Notes under the pieces: model-generated
The model's database searches: none
Told to the model about the DNA's origin: nothing
Seen by the model: the letters and a program-made list of their open reading frames with translations, nothing else
Translations under genes and position numbers: made by a program
DNA from: Nitrospira sp.
Lineage (GTDB): Bacteria > Nitrospirota > Nitrospiria > Nitrospirales > Nitrospiraceae
Length of the DNA: 64,000 nt
Direction of reading: 5' to 3'
Assembly: GCA_030653545.1 (NCBI GenBank)
Contig: JAURZE010000026.1
Coordinates: forward strand, 62,001-126,000
In this document: positions 6,336 through 14,662 of the stretch, piece after piece
How positions within the stretch are numbered: the first letter of the stretch is position 1
Layout: each line of letters begins with the position of its first letter

Positions 6336-7469
6336 CTACAGCTTCTGTTTGATCCGTTCTGCATACCCCGTCAGTTCGACATAGCCTTGGCCTTTGATTG
6401 CTTGGTCATGCTCGGTTCCCTCCACCGCGACTGCTCCTTCCCAATACGTCACTTGCGTGCTGCGTGTCGTGCGCAATTCCTGATCGGCCAGGAGCGGGGT
6501 CAGGTTCAACGACAGCCCGAGTGAGGGAATAGAAACCTGCCAGCGGTGGGGATAGGTGGCCTTGCTGGTTGGACTGGTCCAGGTATCAAGCGGGGTCAGT
6601 TGGATATCGGAGGCTGAGAGATGCTGCGTGCGACCATCTGCCAAGACGAGCGTCCCGCTGGAGGCTGCGTCCGAAGTTCCGTCGGTATGACGGAGGCGAT
6701 AGACCATGAGTTCCCGATTGTCGGCGAGTTGGATGCTGAACCAATCCCACCCGGCGAGATCCGCGCCCAAGTCCGCCGAGCCGAACTCGTGGTCCATCCA
6801 ACTGGTGCCGGTGACGCGGAAAGTCTCGTTGCCGATGCTCAGAGTCCCGGACGTCGTGAGATTGGTAAAAGAATAGTAGTGTGACGCTTGCCCCGCTGCC
6901 GCTCCCTTTTTGCTGATGCCTCGCTCGCCATGGATAACCAGCGGTTTAGCGGGATCGAGCGTCAGCGCGAGCGCCACTCCATCGGCCTTGGCCTCGAGCT
7001 TCTGCTGGTCGCTGGTTCCACCGGGTGACTCTGCGCGCCAGTGATCGAGCCAGACGTGCAGATGGGTGGCATCGGCTCCGGCCTTGCCTAACCCGGCGCG
7101 GCTGATACGGTCGCGAAAGTGAAAGCGTTGGCCCGTGACGTCCGTGACGGCTAGATGGGCCAGATAGAGTTGATCCACCGACCAGCGGGAGGGGCGCGTC
7201 TCGACTTGATCGGGCGCGATGCCGCGACGAAAGAAGGTGAGCTCAAATCCGAATCGCCGGCCCTCTGCAGTCTCCAGGTGACCGGTGTAGTACCACCATT
7301 CGGTGCGGAAGGCATCGTGTGCGCCGTGATCGCGCGGGAACTCGTACCGATAGCCTTCTTGCGCCAGGCGAAAGGAGATGTCGGCAGGATCGGCCGCGGG
7401 TGCCACCGATCCGCCGGTGGCTAAGACCCATGCCAGTCCAATCACGAGACGAGCAGCTAGCGATGTCAT
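6336..7469 (-). CDS. Lipocalin-like CrtC/AttH-family protein
   Basis: About 377 aa, with a signal peptide starting MTSLAARLVIGLAWVL (ATG 7469; another ATG at 7502 adds 11 residues). The core shows the AttH/CrtC landmarks: RTEWWYYTGHL, FGFELTFFRRG, YLAHLAVTD near the N-terminus, WMDHEFGS and GWDWFSIQL in the middle, and YWEGAVAVEG near the end. This is the double beta-barrel family that includes carotenoid 1,2-hydratase. In non-phototrophs such proteins are secreted or periplasmic and their ligand is unknown. It is often found beside ABC exporters; here an ABC-2 pair lies 1 kb away but is divergently oriented. Substrate is not assigned. Confidence 0.8.
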   Translation of the reverse strand: MTSLAARLVIGLAWVLATGGSVAPAADPADISFRLAQEGYRYEFPRDHGAHDAFRTEWWYYTGHLETAEGRRFGFELTFFRRGIAPDQVETRPSRWSVDQLYLAHLAVTDVTGQRFHFRDRISRAGLGKAGADATHLHVWLDHWRAESPGGTSDQQKLEAKADGVALALTLDPAKPLVIHGERGISKKGAAAGQASHYYSFTNLTTSGTLSIGNETFRVTGTSWMDHEFGSADLGADLAGWDWFSIQLADNRELMVYRLRHTDGTSDAASSGTLVLADGRTQHLSASDIQLTPLDTWTSPTSKATYPHRWQVSIPSLGLSLNLTPLLADQELRTTRSTQVTYWEGAVAVEGTEHDQAIKGQGYVELTGYAERIKQKL

Positions 7470-7534
7470 TGCACACCAGGCCAGGATGATTATTTCGCCC
7501 ACCGGCTTATAGCACGCGTGGATTCATGTGCACA

Positions 7535-7559
7535 AATCGCCTGTATTGGTGAGGCGATT
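7535..7559. promoter_or_regulatory. Inverted repeat AATCGCCT-N9-AGGCGATT
   Basis: A perfect 8-bp inverted repeat lies between the divergent genes at 7469 and 7633. It could bind a dimeric regulator serving either gene, or be a small hairpin. No regulator gene adjoins it. Confidence 0.35.
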
Positions 7560-7597
7560 GGCAATGTGTTGCGGGGCAGTCGCGCAGGCGCTCGGCG

Positions 7598-7627
7598 TTG
7601 ACAATTTTCACAACTCTCGGCTATCGT
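7598..7627 (+). promoter_or_regulatory. Candidate leaderless promoter of the Lon-domain gene
   Basis: TTGACA at 7598 and TATCGT at 7622 are spaced by 18 bp. The -10 box ends five bases before the ATG at 7633, so the transcript would start at or next to the start codon. No ribosome binding site is present. Confidence 0.45.
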
Positions 7628-7632
7628 GAGCC

Positions 7633-8322
7633 ATGCAAATTGATCGCGAGCGCGACCAACCCACGAGCGATCCCTACGACAACGCCGTCCCGTTCATCAT
7701 CCCGGAACGTGTCCCAGTGTTTGCGTTGCCCAACGTGGTCTTTTTCCCGAAGACCTATCTGCCGCTCCATATTTTCGAGCCGCGCTATCGGCAGATGGTG
7801 GCAGACGCCGCGGCGGGCGGACAGTGCGTGGCCATGGCGCTGCTGAAGGAGGGCTGGGAGGAGGATTACTACGGTCATCCCGCGATCTATCCGATCGGCT
7901 GTGTGGGGCGTCTCCTCAGTGTGGAGTCATTGCCGGACGGTCGGTCGAATATCCTGCTCCAGGGGTTGGAGCGGTACGAAATTCAAGAAGAGTTTTTCGA
8001 GAAGCCCTATCGGGAGGCCAGGGTGGTCCTGAAGAAGGCGGCCGTCGAGCCGTCGCTGGCTCCGGAAGTGCGCCAGGCCCTGATGAAGGTGTTGGAGAAA
8101 TATCTGCGCGCGCGCGAAGATGCGGCGACGTGGGAAGGATTGTTCCGCGACGATGTGAAAGACGAAGTCCTCGTCAATACGCTCTCGACGTATTTGGACT
8201 GCACACCATTGGAAAAACAATTTCTCATAGAAGCCGAAGGTCTCCACCAGCGGGCGCGTCGTCTGAGCGACCTGATCCAGTTCATGGTGCATGATCAACA
8301 AGGCGCGAAGGGTTGGGGGTAA
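7633..8322 (+). CDS. Lon substrate-binding (LON-SBD) domain protein
   Basis: The 229-aa protein carries the LON N-terminal domain without ATPase or protease parts. Landmarks are VPVFALPNVVFFPKTYLPLH, IFEPRYRQMV and the strand-rich GCVGRLLSVESLPDGRSNIL, then a helical C-terminal half. Stand-alone LON-SBD proteins are common in bacteria and may recognise unfolded or tagged proteins. The stop codon overlaps the ATP-binding-protein start (TAATG), so it probably belongs to the ABC-2 operon. Its link to transport is unexplained. Confidence 0.88.
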   Translation: MQIDRERDQPTSDPYDNAVPFIIPERVPVFALPNVVFFPKTYLPLHIFEPRYRQMVADAAAGGQCVAMALLKEGWEEDYYGHPAIYPIGCVGRLLSVESLPDGRSNILLQGLERYEIQEEFFEKPYREARVVLKKAAVEPSLAPEVRQALMKVLEKYLRAREDAATWEGLFRDDVKDEVLVNTLSTYLDCTPLEKQFLIEAEGLHQRARRLSDLIQFMVHDQQGAKGWG

Positions 8323-9293
8323 TGGACCGGACAATTGCGATTGATGTGAATCGGCTCTGCAAGACCTACGACGGCCATAAAGCGGTCGACGATCTTTCTT
8401 TCCAGGTGTATGCGGGCGAAATCTTCGGCCTGCTGGGGCCCAACGGCGCCGGCAAAAGTACGACGCTGCGCACGCTCATTACGCTGCTGCATCCCACCTC
8501 CGGCACTGCGACGGTGCTCGGGCACGATACGGTGCGTGAGGCGGATCTGGTGCGGACGCTGTTCGGCTACGTGCCGCAAGAGCGGGCCATCGATCGATTC
8601 CTCACCGGGCGCGAGCATCTCGAATTGCTCGGGGCGCTCTACCATCTGACGAAAGAAGAAGCCACGAAGCGGATCGCCGAACTCCTCAAACTGGTCGAAC
8701 TCGAAGAGCACGCGGACCGGCCGGCCAAGACCTATTCGGGCGGCATGAAGCGGAAGCTCGATATCGCCTGCGGCCTGTTGCCGAATCCGAAGATTCTCTT
8801 TTTGGACGAGCCGACGTTGGGGTTGGATGTGCAGAGCCGGCTGCGGATCTGGGACTATATCCGGATGCTCAAGGCCCGCGGCATGACCGTGGTCATGACG
8901 ACCAATTATCTTGATGAGGCCGATCAATTGTGCGATCGCCTGGCGATCATCGATTGCGGCAAGGTCAAGACGATCGGTTCGCCGGCCGAGCTGAAAGTGG
9001 CGCTCGGCGGCGACATCGTGTCGCTCACGATCAAGGAAACCGCGCGGCTTGGCGCCTTGGCTTCCGCTCTCAAGGGGCAGCCCGCCATTCGCACGGTGAA
9101 TACGACAGCCACCGGCCTCGACATTCGCGTGGAATCCGCTGAAAAAGCCCTTCCGGCCATCTTAGAGGCGGCGAACAAACTGGAATGCCGCCTCGATTTT
9201 ATTGACTATCACCGTCCCCGGTTGGACGATGTCTTTATCGCCCATACGGGCCGTTCTTTACGAGACGCGGCGCCTGCGGAAGAACCAGCGTAG
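8322..9293 (+). CDS. ABC-2 type transporter, ATP-binding protein
   Basis: The 323-aa protein has Walker A GPNGAGKSTT, signature YSGGMKRKL, Walker B ILFLDEPTLGLD and an H-loop region where MTTNYLDEADQL replaces the usual His-containing switch; this Asn-Tyr-Leu form is common in DrrA-like ATPases. Residues 230-310 form the typical DrrA/NatA C-terminal extension. It energises the permease encoded 88 bp downstream, probably exporting a lipid, drug or polysaccharide precursor. ATG 8322 overlaps the upstream stop. A shorter alternative TTG at 8313 is unlikely to be used. Confidence 0.93.
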   Translation: MDRTIAIDVNRLCKTYDGHKAVDDLSFQVYAGEIFGLLGPNGAGKSTTLRTLITLLHPTSGTATVLGHDTVREADLVRTLFGYVPQERAIDRFLTGREHLELLGALYHLTKEEATKRIAELLKLVELEEHADRPAKTYSGGMKRKLDIACGLLPNPKILFLDEPTLGLDVQSRLRIWDYIRMLKARGMTVVMTTNYLDEADQLCDRLAIIDCGKVKTIGSPAELKVALGGDIVSLTIKETARLGALASALKGQPAIRTVNTTATGLDIRVESAEKALPAILEAANKLECRLDFIDYHRPRLDDVFIAHTGRSLRDAAPAEEPA

Positions 9294-9381
9294 CAGGGAT
9301 GCCGTTTGTAATAATGGATTGTCAGTTCATTGGAACTGAAGACGCGTTGAATAGTATTTTGAGTACTTACTAGGGAGATAC

Positions 9382-10161
9382 ATGGCGCACTATTGGCAAG
9401 AAATCGGGGCTCTGACGATGCGATGGGTTCGCCGTCTGAGCCGGGAAAAATTCAGCATGCTCTTCACGCTGGTGCAGCCGATGCTGTTCTGGCTGATCTT
9501 CTTCGGCAATCTGTTTCAGCGCGCGGCGGATGTGCAGGTGACCCAGGCGCCCAATTACATCAGCTTCCTCGCGGCCGGTGTGGTCGTGATGACGGTGCTG
9601 AATAACGGGTTGGCCGGCGGCGTCGATCTGCTGTTCGACAAGGAAAACGGATTTCTCGAACGGTTGATGTCCGCGCCGATTCACCGGAGCTCGGTCATTC
9701 TGAGCCGGTTTATCTTCGTGATGACGATCACGTCTCTGCAAGTCTTGGTGATCCTCGGTATCGCGTTTCTCTTCGGCGTGCATCCGGCCACGGGATTGCT
9801 CGGCGTGGGCATGATCCTCTTGATCGGCATGTTGTTCGGTGTGGGGCTGACAGCCATCTCGATGGCGATGGCCTTTTCGGTGAAGAGTCACGGCGACTTT
9901 TTCTCGGTCCTCGGATTCCTCTCGCTCCCGATGATTTTCCTCAGCTCGGCGCTGGTGCCGCTGACGGCCATGCCGACCTGGATGAGTGTTCTGGCGCAAT
10001 TCAACCCCATGACCTGGGCGATCGACGCCGTGCGGCCTCTGATTCTCACCAATTGGAGCGATGCCCTGCCGCATGTGGGCATGGCGATCGTCGTCATGGT
10101 CATTTTTGATGCGCTGTGCTTGTATGGCGGAGCCAAAGCGTTCCGCCGGGCGATGGGCTAG
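9382..10161 (+). CDS. ABC-2 type transporter, permease
   Basis: The 259-aa protein has six predicted membrane segments, starting after MRWVRRLSREKFSMLFTLVQ. It shows the ABC-2 signature region with AAGVVVMTVLNNG and RLMSAPIHRSSVILSR, and SLPMIFLSSALVPLTAMP near the end. It pairs with the ATP-binding protein upstream to form an exporter; the substrate cannot be read from the sequence. The 88-bp gap is longer than elsewhere in the operon, and gggag at 9372-9376 precedes the ATG. The next gene starts directly after the stop. Confidence 0.92.
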   Translation: MAHYWQEIGALTMRWVRRLSREKFSMLFTLVQPMLFWLIFFGNLFQRAADVQVTQAPNYISFLAAGVVVMTVLNNGLAGGVDLLFDKENGFLERLMSAPIHRSSVILSRFIFVMTITSLQVLVILGIAFLFGVHPATGLLGVGMILLIGMLFGVGLTAISMAMAFSVKSHGDFFSVLGFLSLPMIFLSSALVPLTAMPTWMSVLAQFNPMTWAIDAVRPLILTNWSDALPHVGMAIVVMVIFDALCLYGGAKAFRRAMG

Positions 10162-10188
10162 TTGGCTGCGACCCGCGTGAGTACCCCC

Positions 10189-11049
10189 ATGGTGATTCCA
10201 GAGAGTCAAATACGCGCCCTCATCCGGCTGTTGTCCGATGAGGATGCACGCATTGTCGAGACCATCAGCGATAAGCTGATCGATATCGGTCCGTCGGCGG
10301 TACCGCTGCTTCAGGAAGCCGAGATCGAGCAGCCGGAGATGGCGGATCGCATCGCGACGATTCTGGAAGAGATTCGTTGGGGTAAGCTCGAGGACGAAAT
10401 GCGGGCCATGGCCGCGGGCCCTGACGCGACCATGAGTCTGGAACAGGGGGCGTTTCTCATTGCCCGGTACACGTACCCCCTGCTCGATACGGCGGAGTAC
10501 GGGCGGCTGCTCGATACGATGGCGCAGGAAGTCCGGGAACGGATCGGCCCGCGCGCATCCGGTGAAGAAACGGTCAATGCGTTGAACCGCTACGTGTTCA
10601 CCGAGCAGGGCTTCAAGGGCAACACCAAGAACTATTACGAAGTCGAGAACAGCTATCTGAATCGCGTGATCGATCGGCGGGTAGGGATTCCCATCAGCTT
10701 GTCGGTGGTCTATCTCCTCATCGGGCAGCGCCTGGGTCTGCCGCTGCATGGCATCGGGATGCCGGGCCATTTTTTGGTGAAGTACGAGTCGGACCGCTAC
10801 AAGATTTTCATCGATTGCTTCAACGGCGGAGCGCTGTTGACGGAAAAGAATTGCGCCCGGTTCTTAACGGAAGCCGGGTATGGATTCGATGACAAGTATC
10901 TGCAGCACAGCCAGGTTCGCGGCATCCTCTCCCGCATGGTGAAGAATCTTCTGGCGATCTATTCCAAGATGGATGAGCCGGTGAAGACGGCGCGGTTTAC
11001 CACGCTGATCGAAATTCTCGGCGGGGAGCCCCGCGAAGAGGGCTTGTAG
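10189..11049 (+). CDS. SirB1-family (transglutaminase-like/TPR) protein
   Basis: About 286 aa. The N-terminal third is helical and HEAT-like (LIRLLSDEDARIVETISDKL). The central region shows the SirB1/Transglut_core2 landmarks: LNRYVFTEQGFKGNTKNYYE, NSYLNRVIDRRVGIPISLSV, and LPLHGIGMPGHFLVKY with the conserved His. The family resembles transglutaminase folds but its reaction is not established. The start is uncertain: TTG 10162 directly after the permease stop, GTG 10177 and ATG 10189 are all possible. It is probably the last gene of the ABC operon; the next gene is convergent. Confidence 0.87.
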   Translation: MVIPESQIRALIRLLSDEDARIVETISDKLIDIGPSAVPLLQEAEIEQPEMADRIATILEEIRWGKLEDEMRAMAAGPDATMSLEQGAFLIARYTYPLLDTAEYGRLLDTMAQEVRERIGPRASGEETVNALNRYVFTEQGFKGNTKNYYEVENSYLNRVIDRRVGIPISLSVVYLLIGQRLGLPLHGIGMPGHFLVKYESDRYKIFIDCFNGGALLTEKNCARFLTEAGYGFDDKYLQHSQVRGILSRMVKNLLAIYSKMDEPVKTARFTTLIEILGGEPREEGL

Positions 11050-11083
11050 TCCGGCTGGTTTCTTTTTCCGCAGCCTGCTCCCC

Positions 11084-11839
11084 TCAGAGTCGAATCGTCA
11101 GCAGATCTTTCCCCTTCATCACGGTCCCGCGAAAATTCTCCGCTGCCTGAGCTTTCACGTCGGCGCGATCTGCGGGCGGATAGAAATGCGATAGCACCAG
11201 TCGATCCACGCCGGCCTCTTCCGCCACCTGGCCGCATTCCCCCGCATGCATGTGCACCGGCCCCGGCTTCGTCGCCGGGAACGAACAGTCCAGCACGGCC
11301 ACGTCGGCTTCACGGCACAGGCGTACCAAGCTGTCGCAGTATTGCGCATCGCCTGAGTAGACCAGCGTCTTGTTCTTGTGCTCGATCCGATATCCCACGC
11401 TATTCAGATCCGGGACATGCACGACCCGACGGGGAGTAATGAGCGTCTCACCGATCCAAAAGGCTCGGTCCGTCACTTCTTTCAGATGTACTCGGAACGG
11501 CGGATCGGAAAAGCTGGGGAAGGTGGCCATGATGCTGCGGAACAGCGTTTTCGCCCCGCGCGGGCCGATCAGGGTGAGGTCGGGGCGCCACCCGCCGCCA
11601 TGCTTGGTATAGATCACCGCGTCAAAGTAGAAGGTGATGAAATCAGAAAAGTGGTCGGCGTGAAAATGAGAGAAGAGGATATGCGTGATGCGATGGCGAT
11701 CGATGCCGGTTTTCAGGAGATTGGACAGTGTCCTGGGGCCGAAGTCCAACAGCATGGTCTGGTCGGTACGGACGAGATAGCCGGCGGCGGCCCTGGTCGG
11801 GTGAACATTCGTGCCAGAGCCGAGAATGGTCAGCCGCAT
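11084..11839 (-). CDS. MBL-fold metallohydrolase, RNase Z-like
   Basis: The 251-aa protein begins MRLTILGSGTNVHPTRAAAG and has the metal motif SHFHADHFSD, then VYSGDAQYCD, an acidic ligand region DCSFP and a late HxH-type histidine near LVLSHFYPPADRAD. This is the beta-lactamase fold close to ribonuclease Z and related phosphodiesterases. The long exosite arm typical of true tRNase Z is not evident, so a tRNA-processing role is uncertain. It lies two bases from the MarR gene, so the two are probably co-transcribed, the regulator first. Confidence 0.88.
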   Translation of the reverse strand: MRLTILGSGTNVHPTRAAAGYLVRTDQTMLLDFGPRTLSNLLKTGIDRHRITHILFSHFHADHFSDFITFYFDAVIYTKHGGGWRPDLTLIGPRGAKTLFRSIMATFPSFSDPPFRVHLKEVTDRAFWIGETLITPRRVVHVPDLNSVGYRIEHKNKTLVYSGDAQYCDSLVRLCREADVAVLDCSFPATKPGPVHMHAGECGQVAEEAGVDRLVLSHFYPPADRADVKAQAAENFRGTVMKGKDLLTIRL

Positions 11840-11841
11840 GT

Positions 11842-12297
11842 CTAGGAAGTTCCTCGCTTGAAGCTGTCACGAAGGCGGAGGAGCAGCCGCCGCGCGTCGT
11901 CGACCTCTTTCGGGCTCAATGCCCGTTCGAAAAACGGTTTCAGAAACGCGATATGGGCTGCGTAAGTTTTGCGGAAGACGCCGTCGCCCTTCTCGGTGAG
12001 TTGAATCCTGATTTGACGGCGATCGCTGTCGACGGACTCACGGCGAATCAATCCCTTGGCCGCCAGCCGGTCGAGCACGCCGGTGAGTGTCCCCTTGGTC
12101 ACAAGCGTTCTGGCCGATAACTCAGAGCAGGTCATGCCATCCGTATCTCCCAACGTCGCAATGACGTCGAACTGGGACGGCGTCAGCTTCAACGATCGGA
12201 TATGGCGGTTATCGGCGAGCCAAAACGCCTGGTAGGCTTCTACCAACGGTCTGACCAGCTTGAGATGGGGGTCGTCTTTCAGATCGGGAAGTTCCAT
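11842..12297 (-). CDS. MarR-family transcriptional regulator
   Basis: The 151-aa protein starts MELPDLKDD at 12297; an ATG at 12324 would add nine residues. The winged helix is clear: LTPSQFDVIATLGDTDG, CSELSARTLVTKGTLTGVLD, RLAAKGLIRRESVDSDRRQI and RIQLTEKGDGVF. MarR dimers usually repress nearby genes and respond to small phenolic or oxidising ligands. The downstream MBL-fold gene is a likely target, as is the divergent HEAT membrane gene, whose promoter overlaps the upstream region. The minus-strand frame stays open further upstream only because it is antisense to that gene. Confidence 0.92.
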   Translation of the reverse strand: MELPDLKDDPHLKLVRPLVEAYQAFWLADNRHIRSLKLTPSQFDVIATLGDTDGMTCSELSARTLVTKGTLTGVLDRLAAKGLIRRESVDSDRRQIRIQLTEKGDGVFRKTYAAHIAFLKPFFERALSPKEVDDARRLLLRLRDSFKRGTS

Positions 12298-12383
12298 GGC
12301 CGGAGCATATTCTGCCGCGGTCATGGGGTCAAGAGACGACGGGTTGATGTGAGTGTTTGCGTGCATGGCAGGGGGATCTTTCA

Positions 12384-12413
12384 TTGACGGCGCGAGGGAT
12401 GCGCCCGTATGAT
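12384..12413 (+). promoter_or_regulatory. Candidate leaderless promoter of the HEAT-repeat gene
   Basis: TTGACG at 12384 and TATGAT at 12408 are spaced by 18 bp. The -10 box ends eight bases before the ATG at 12422, and no ribosome binding site is seen. MarR from the divergent gene could bind here. Confidence 0.5.
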
Positions 12414-12421
12414 CCGCTCCC

Positions 12422-13060
12422 ATGTTGCGACGCGCTGACCAGGGCCAGGCCAATCTGAGCGCCATTGTCATCCTCCTAGGGGTCGTCATTACCTCGGTGT
12501 GGGTGTGGAAACGGCTGTCACTGGAATCGCAGGAATACGTGATCGACCAGGCGATTCCGCTGGCCGCTGCGGTGCTCGGCATCGGCGTGCTGGTGATGGT
12601 GGTTATTAAGAAGATCCGTCGGCGGGTGCAGCAAACCCGCAAACGGGATCGCTTGCTTGCGGCCTTTCTGCGGGAAACCGTTCGCGACAAGAAACTTGAG
12701 CTGTCATTCGCCCTGGCGGAAGTGAACGGGTATCGGGTGAACGGGCTTGAATCGGTGGCCCCGGCGCTCAAAGAGCTCTGGGTGAGCACGTTGCGCCGCG
12801 CGGTCGGGGAGAAGCAACATCGCATTCGCGGGATGGCCGCCAGTCACTTGGGGGTGCTGCAGGACCGTTCGATCGTTCCGTTGTTACTCGCCGCGCTCGA
12901 AGACGATCATGCCTATGTCCGGTCCTGCGCGGCCTTGGGATTGGGCCGCCTGCGCGCCTCCGAGGCCCGGGGAAAACTTGAAGAAGTGATGAAGGAAGAT
13001 TGGGATCAGACCACGCGCAGTCGCGCCAAAGAAGCGCTGGAACGACTCACGCCGCCATAA
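12422..13060 (+). CDS. Membrane-anchored HEAT-repeat protein
   Basis: The 212-aa protein has two hydrophobic segments (about residues 12-28 and 45-62), followed by a basic stretch KKIRRRVQQTRKRDRLLAAF. The C-terminal half holds HEAT/PBS-lyase-like helical pairs, with GMAASHLGVLQDRSIVPLLL and SCAALGLGRLRASEARGKLE as consecutive repeats. The domain is probably cytoplasmic and used for protein contacts. No enzymatic motif is seen. It is convergent with the phosphoesterase gene, with a 14-bp overlap of the two 3' ends. Confidence 0.8.
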   Translation: MLRRADQGQANLSAIVILLGVVITSVWVWKRLSLESQEYVIDQAIPLAAAVLGIGVLVMVVIKKIRRRVQQTRKRDRLLAAFLRETVRDKKLELSFALAEVNGYRVNGLESVAPALKELWVSTLRRAVGEKQHRIRGMAASHLGVLQDRSIVPLLLAALEDDHAYVRSCAALGLGRLRASEARGKLEEVMKEDWDQTTRSRAKEALERLTPP

Positions 13061-13907
13061 TGGCCGGAGCGGCTGATTCGACGGTCCACTGGATCAGGGC
13101 GATCTCCGGCCGGCAGTTCCACCGCAGCGGGAGAAACGACCAGCCGAGTCCTCGATTGACATACAGCCGCTGGCCGCCCTTCTCGTGGTGCCCGGCAATC
13201 CGGCCATTGCAGCCTGGCGGCAGCCAGATGGTCGGAATTCCTGGAATTCTCCACTGCCCTCCGTGGCTGTGTCCGCACAAAATCAGGTTGGCGTGATGCT
13301 GCGGTTCCATTTGATCGAGGATATTCGGGGCGTGCGCGAGCAGCAGCGTAAACCGATGCTGTGCTTGGGCAGGTAGGCATCGGAGATCGGCCCGGTGCAG
13401 CGACGGATCATCCACCCCGACAAGGGCCAGTTCGCCGCCGTTCGTGTGAATCGTCGCCGACTCGTTGATGAGCAGCGTGATCCGATGCCGCTCCGCCCAG
13501 TGGCGGAACTGTTCGACGGGAACGCCGCTGTAGTGGTCATGATTGCCCAGCGTGATATAAACCGGGGCAATGGTGCGCAGTTGCGCGAGAAATCGAAACA
13601 GGTGAGGCAGGCCCTCCGGGACATTCAACAGGTCGCCGGTAATGAAAATCCAGTCCGGCTCCAATCCTTTGACTTCGTCGGCGATCAGATCGTGGCGGGG
13701 CTGGTGGCGGTCGAGATGGAGATCGCTCAGATGGACGGCCCGGTGGCCGGCCAGCACCCGATGAGGAAAGGTCAGACGGGTGACGGCATGTTCCGACAAG
13801 CCGATTTCGCACTGTGGAAACAGGCTGAAGAGGCGATAGAAGGGTTCGCTCAGGCAGGTGCCGACAAACGCCCGGGCACGATCGGGCCACGAATGGCTCA
13901 CCCTCAT
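13047..13907 (-). CDS. Metallophosphoesterase, calcineurin-like
   Basis: The 286-aa protein has the full set of metal motifs: HLSDLHLDRH, FITGDLLN, LGNHDHYSGV, a histidine in LLAHAPN, and CGHSHGGQW. This matches the YaeI/LpxH-like group of phosphoesterases. The N-terminus (residues 1-40) is amphipathic rather than a clear signal peptide. The start overlaps the end of the upstream EF-hand gene by four bases (ATGA), so they form an operon. A role in lipid A or another phosphodiester metabolism is possible, but the substrate is not determined. Confidence 0.9.
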   Translation of the reverse strand: MRVSHSWPDRARAFVGTCLSEPFYRLFSLFPQCEIGLSEHAVTRLTFPHRVLAGHRAVHLSDLHLDRHQPRHDLIADEVKGLEPDWIFITGDLLNVPEGLPHLFRFLAQLRTIAPVYITLGNHDHYSGVPVEQFRHWAERHRITLLINESATIHTNGGELALVGVDDPSLHRADLRCLPAQAQHRFTLLLAHAPNILDQMEPQHHANLILCGHSHGGQWRIPGIPTIWLPPGCNGRIAGHHEKGGQRLYVNRGLGWSFLPLRWNCRPEIALIQWTVESAAPAIMAA

Positions 13908-14581
13908 TTGGTGACTCGGTCAAGTTCGGCCCGGTCGGCCGGTGAGACTCGATAGCCTTTTTCGTACAGCTGGGCCATGCCGGTCATCAGGTGTTCCAGA
14001 TCTCGCATGCGATACCAGTCATCGAAGCGCCCGGCGAGCGAGGCCGCCTGTGCGCCGGGAGAGCGGCTGGAATCGAACGTGAGGGCCAAGGCCGGGAAAA
14101 TATCCTGGAGCTCCTCCAGGCTGTAACGGCCATCGTCGTTGCGATCGCCCACGAGGGCGTACTCATAGAACGTCAGGCTGACGGATAGCGATGTTTGCGT
14201 GCGGTGAAAGTCCTGGCGGACCGAGTCTAGCCCGCGCGGATAGGCTCGCAGACATTCCTCCTTACTCGGAGGCTGGAGAACCAGATCCAAGCGAATGGGC
14301 TGGGCGAGCGGGGGCGCCGAGGGCTGTTTGTCTTGATGATAGAACCAGTTGGTGCAGCCGCTGGCTTGCGCGAAGGCCGTTTTGTCCAGCTCGATTTGCC
14401 GTTGAATATGTTGCGTGAATTGGCGGAAGACGTCGGATGGTTTCCCCGGCCGATCAGATTCGGCTGAGACGGAAAGGGGAAGCAAGCCTGCCAAGCATGT
14501 ACAGGCGACTGCGATGAGCAGCGGCATCGCCGGGATGTTTCCGGTATGATCGGGCGGGCTTGGCTGGACGCGCTTCAACAT
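13904..14581 (-). CDS. Secreted protein with one EF-hand-like motif
   Basis: The 225-aa protein has an N-terminal hydrophobic signal (LLIAVACTCLAGLLPLSVSA) with cleavage expected after SA. The chosen ATG (14581) is five bases downstream of a TATATT -10-like box; ATG 14527 would also give a good signal peptide. Near residue 160, GDRNDDGRYSLEELQDIF matches an EF-hand calcium loop (D-x-N-D-D-G-x-Y-S-x-x-E). No other domain is recognised. It is co-transcribed with the phosphoesterase. Periplasmic location is inferred from the signal. Confidence 0.72.
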   Translation of the reverse strand: MLKRVQPSPPDHTGNIPAMPLLIAVACTCLAGLLPLSVSAESDRPGKPSDVFRQFTQHIQRQIELDKTAFAQASGCTNWFYHQDKQPSAPPLAQPIRLDLVLQPPSKEECLRAYPRGLDSVRQDFHRTQTSLSVSLTFYEYALVGDRNDDGRYSLEELQDIFPALALTFDSSRSPGAQAASLAGRFDDWYRMRDLEHLMTGMAQLYEKGYRVSPADRAELDRVTK

Positions 14582-14662
14582 AATTCAATATACCATGGGC
14601 CTTGGTCTTCCCCGAAGCAAGTGTCGAGATTTATCCATGACGCAACCATCGGATGGTGAAGA

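Noticed and set aside
9370-10770. A 466-codon minus-strand open frame
   Set aside because: It is antisense to the clearly coding permease and SirB1-like genes and its composition (His/Arg/Gln-rich) is that of a GC-rich shadow frame.
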